Source of the DNA: Brasenia schreberi
Taxonomy: Eukaryota > Streptophyta > Magnoliopsida > Nymphaeales > Cabombaceae
Reading direction: 5' to 3'
DNA: 64,000 nucleotides
NCBI GenBank assembly: GCA_036023115.1
Contig: JAYKKT010000056.1
Span: 3,282,001-3,346,000 of the forward strand
Shown: in pieces, positions 62,926 to 64,000 of the stretch
Layout of the letters: each line of letters begins with the position of its first letter
Position numbering within the stretch: position 1 is the stretch's first letter
The notes under the pieces: model-generated
The model's database searches: none
What the model saw: the letters and a program-made list of their open reading frames with translations, nothing else
What the model was told of the DNA's origin: nothing
Made by a program: the position numbers and the translations under genes

Positions 62926-64000
62926 TGGCTCTAAATAGAATGTGAAGGTTGGGTTCTTGCTTTTTTTAATATATAGTATATACTCTAATATCAAAGCTAA
63001 TGGGCTTATTTCTTTTCAAGTTTAGAAGTTTAAGCCATTTAACTTTTTGATTTATGCCATCTCGAAACACAGTATTTCTCAGGTTTGAAAAAATTCAACA
63101 AGTAGAGTGTTAACAATTTAGAAAAGAAACAAGAAATGAATAACCAGTTTTATAGGCAACAAGCAATCAAGATTAAAAACTGAGAAATAACAATATTCGA
63201 GCATTGAACTGAAATTTCAAAAAGAGTAAGTGTGTAGTTTGTAAATAATATGATGCAGTTGCATGTAAGTATATGATATTTTAGAGACTAAATAAAAAAT
63301 AATGTTTTAAACCTGTTCTCTAATTTTCAGTAAAGGATTAGACTGAATATAATTTCACCACTTAAATCAAAGCGGTTTGTGATTTCTCAAAACTAGGTGT
63401 GCCCCTGGTTTTTCTTTGGAGAATGAGAGAGGAAGTGACAGAGACAATGAGGGAGCAAGATAAAGATAGAGAAAAAATAGCTAGGTGAGATATTGCTCAT
63501 TGTGCAACAAAAAGTTTTGAAAAATAAAAAGTATATAGACCATGGTTAAAACTATTTTGGTCGCAGACTATATAACTGCATGGTATCTCATCAAACTCCA
63601 AAGTTATAAACATATTTGAACGAAAATATTACTGAAACATCTGACTTCTTCGAAATCTTGATACCCACATTATGTTACAGTGTCAATTTTGGGTGTTTTA
63701 CATATGTGCGCCATGTACAATATAGGAGGCTCATGCATCGTAGTTGAAGTCGGTGTGTTTTTGAGTAATTTTGTTTAGGACCTTTTTATATTTATTGGGA
63801 ATGTAATAAGAAGGTTGAATGTGACTAGCATTAAGGTGTTTAAGAGTGATTTTATACATGAAAGGATTTCTAGATCCACCACTCAAAAAGCTATTCACCA
63901 CTCATCATAAGTCACTCCATCCCAAAAGAATTTCTAGATCCACCACTCGTCATAAGTCATGCCAATATCTATTAGTGACATATCTTAGCCATGACTTACG
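62926..64000. repeat. AT-rich end of window with a short direct duplication
   Basis: No coding signal. ATTTCTAGATCCACCACTC is repeated at about 63864 and 63930, each followed by a CATCATAAGTCA/CGTCATAAGTCA block, with a period of about 65 bp. The repeat may continue past the window end. Confidence 0.6.

Overview
The window is nuclear DNA of a flowering plant. Two plant-specific protein families support this: a MIZU-KUSSEI1/DUF617 gene and a CDF-type Dof zinc-finger gene. So do the plant retrotransposon lineages present: a Tat-type Ty3/gypsy element with a second RNase H, chromodomain Ty3/gypsy elements, Ty1/copia remnants, RTE-like LINE tails, and a plant-mobile-domain fragment. Species cannot be read from the sequence. 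Host genes occupy only a few percent of the window; the rest is transposon or unassigned AT-rich DNA. I see no CRISPR array, operon, viral gene set, or clearly unknown multi-gene system.

Region 1 (1-13178) is a very large minus-strand Tat-lineage Ty3/gypsy element. Its 3' LTR is cut by the window start. The right-hand 5' LTR is about 3.5 kb and contains a 111-bp tandem repeat, a TTAGG-rich block and a strong palindrome. Its gag, protease, G-patch, RT, double RNase H and integrase are recognisable but broken by stops and frameshifts. Region 2 (13179-17860) holds a LINE tail, an isolated 5.8S rRNA-like segment lying directly against a plus-strand Ty1/copia remnant, and a 714-bp hAT-like insertion with a perfect 8-bp target duplication inside that copia.

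Region 3 (about 19270-28350) is the first genic island. It has an exon (possibly two) of an unrecognised Arg/His/Ser/Asp-rich protein and an apparently intact single-exon MIZ1-like gene followed at once by a compound AC/AT/AG microsatellite. SINE-like and GGTTC-rich repeats lie around them. Region 4 (28856-33722) is an old minus-strand copia element with diverged LTRs.

Region 5 (34475-36550) is a two-exon minus-strand CDF-like Dof gene of about 135 residues with a TATA box. A complete chromodomain Ty3/gypsy element (36714-42344, target duplication GGAGG) sits about 0.2 kb upstream of its start codon. Region 6 (42642-55655) contains a hAT-like MITE and then a rearranged chromovirus cluster: an inverted 3' end, a gag-protease fragment with its own 340-bp LTR, and a plus-strand element between truncated LTRs. 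Region 7 (55656-64000) is AT-rich, with long microsatellites, a plant-mobile-domain pseudogene, a Ty3/gypsy gag remnant and a copia gag remnant.

Boundaries were placed by eye from repeats, PBS/PPT motifs and target duplications. Translations and domain names rest on recognised motifs, not on database searches.
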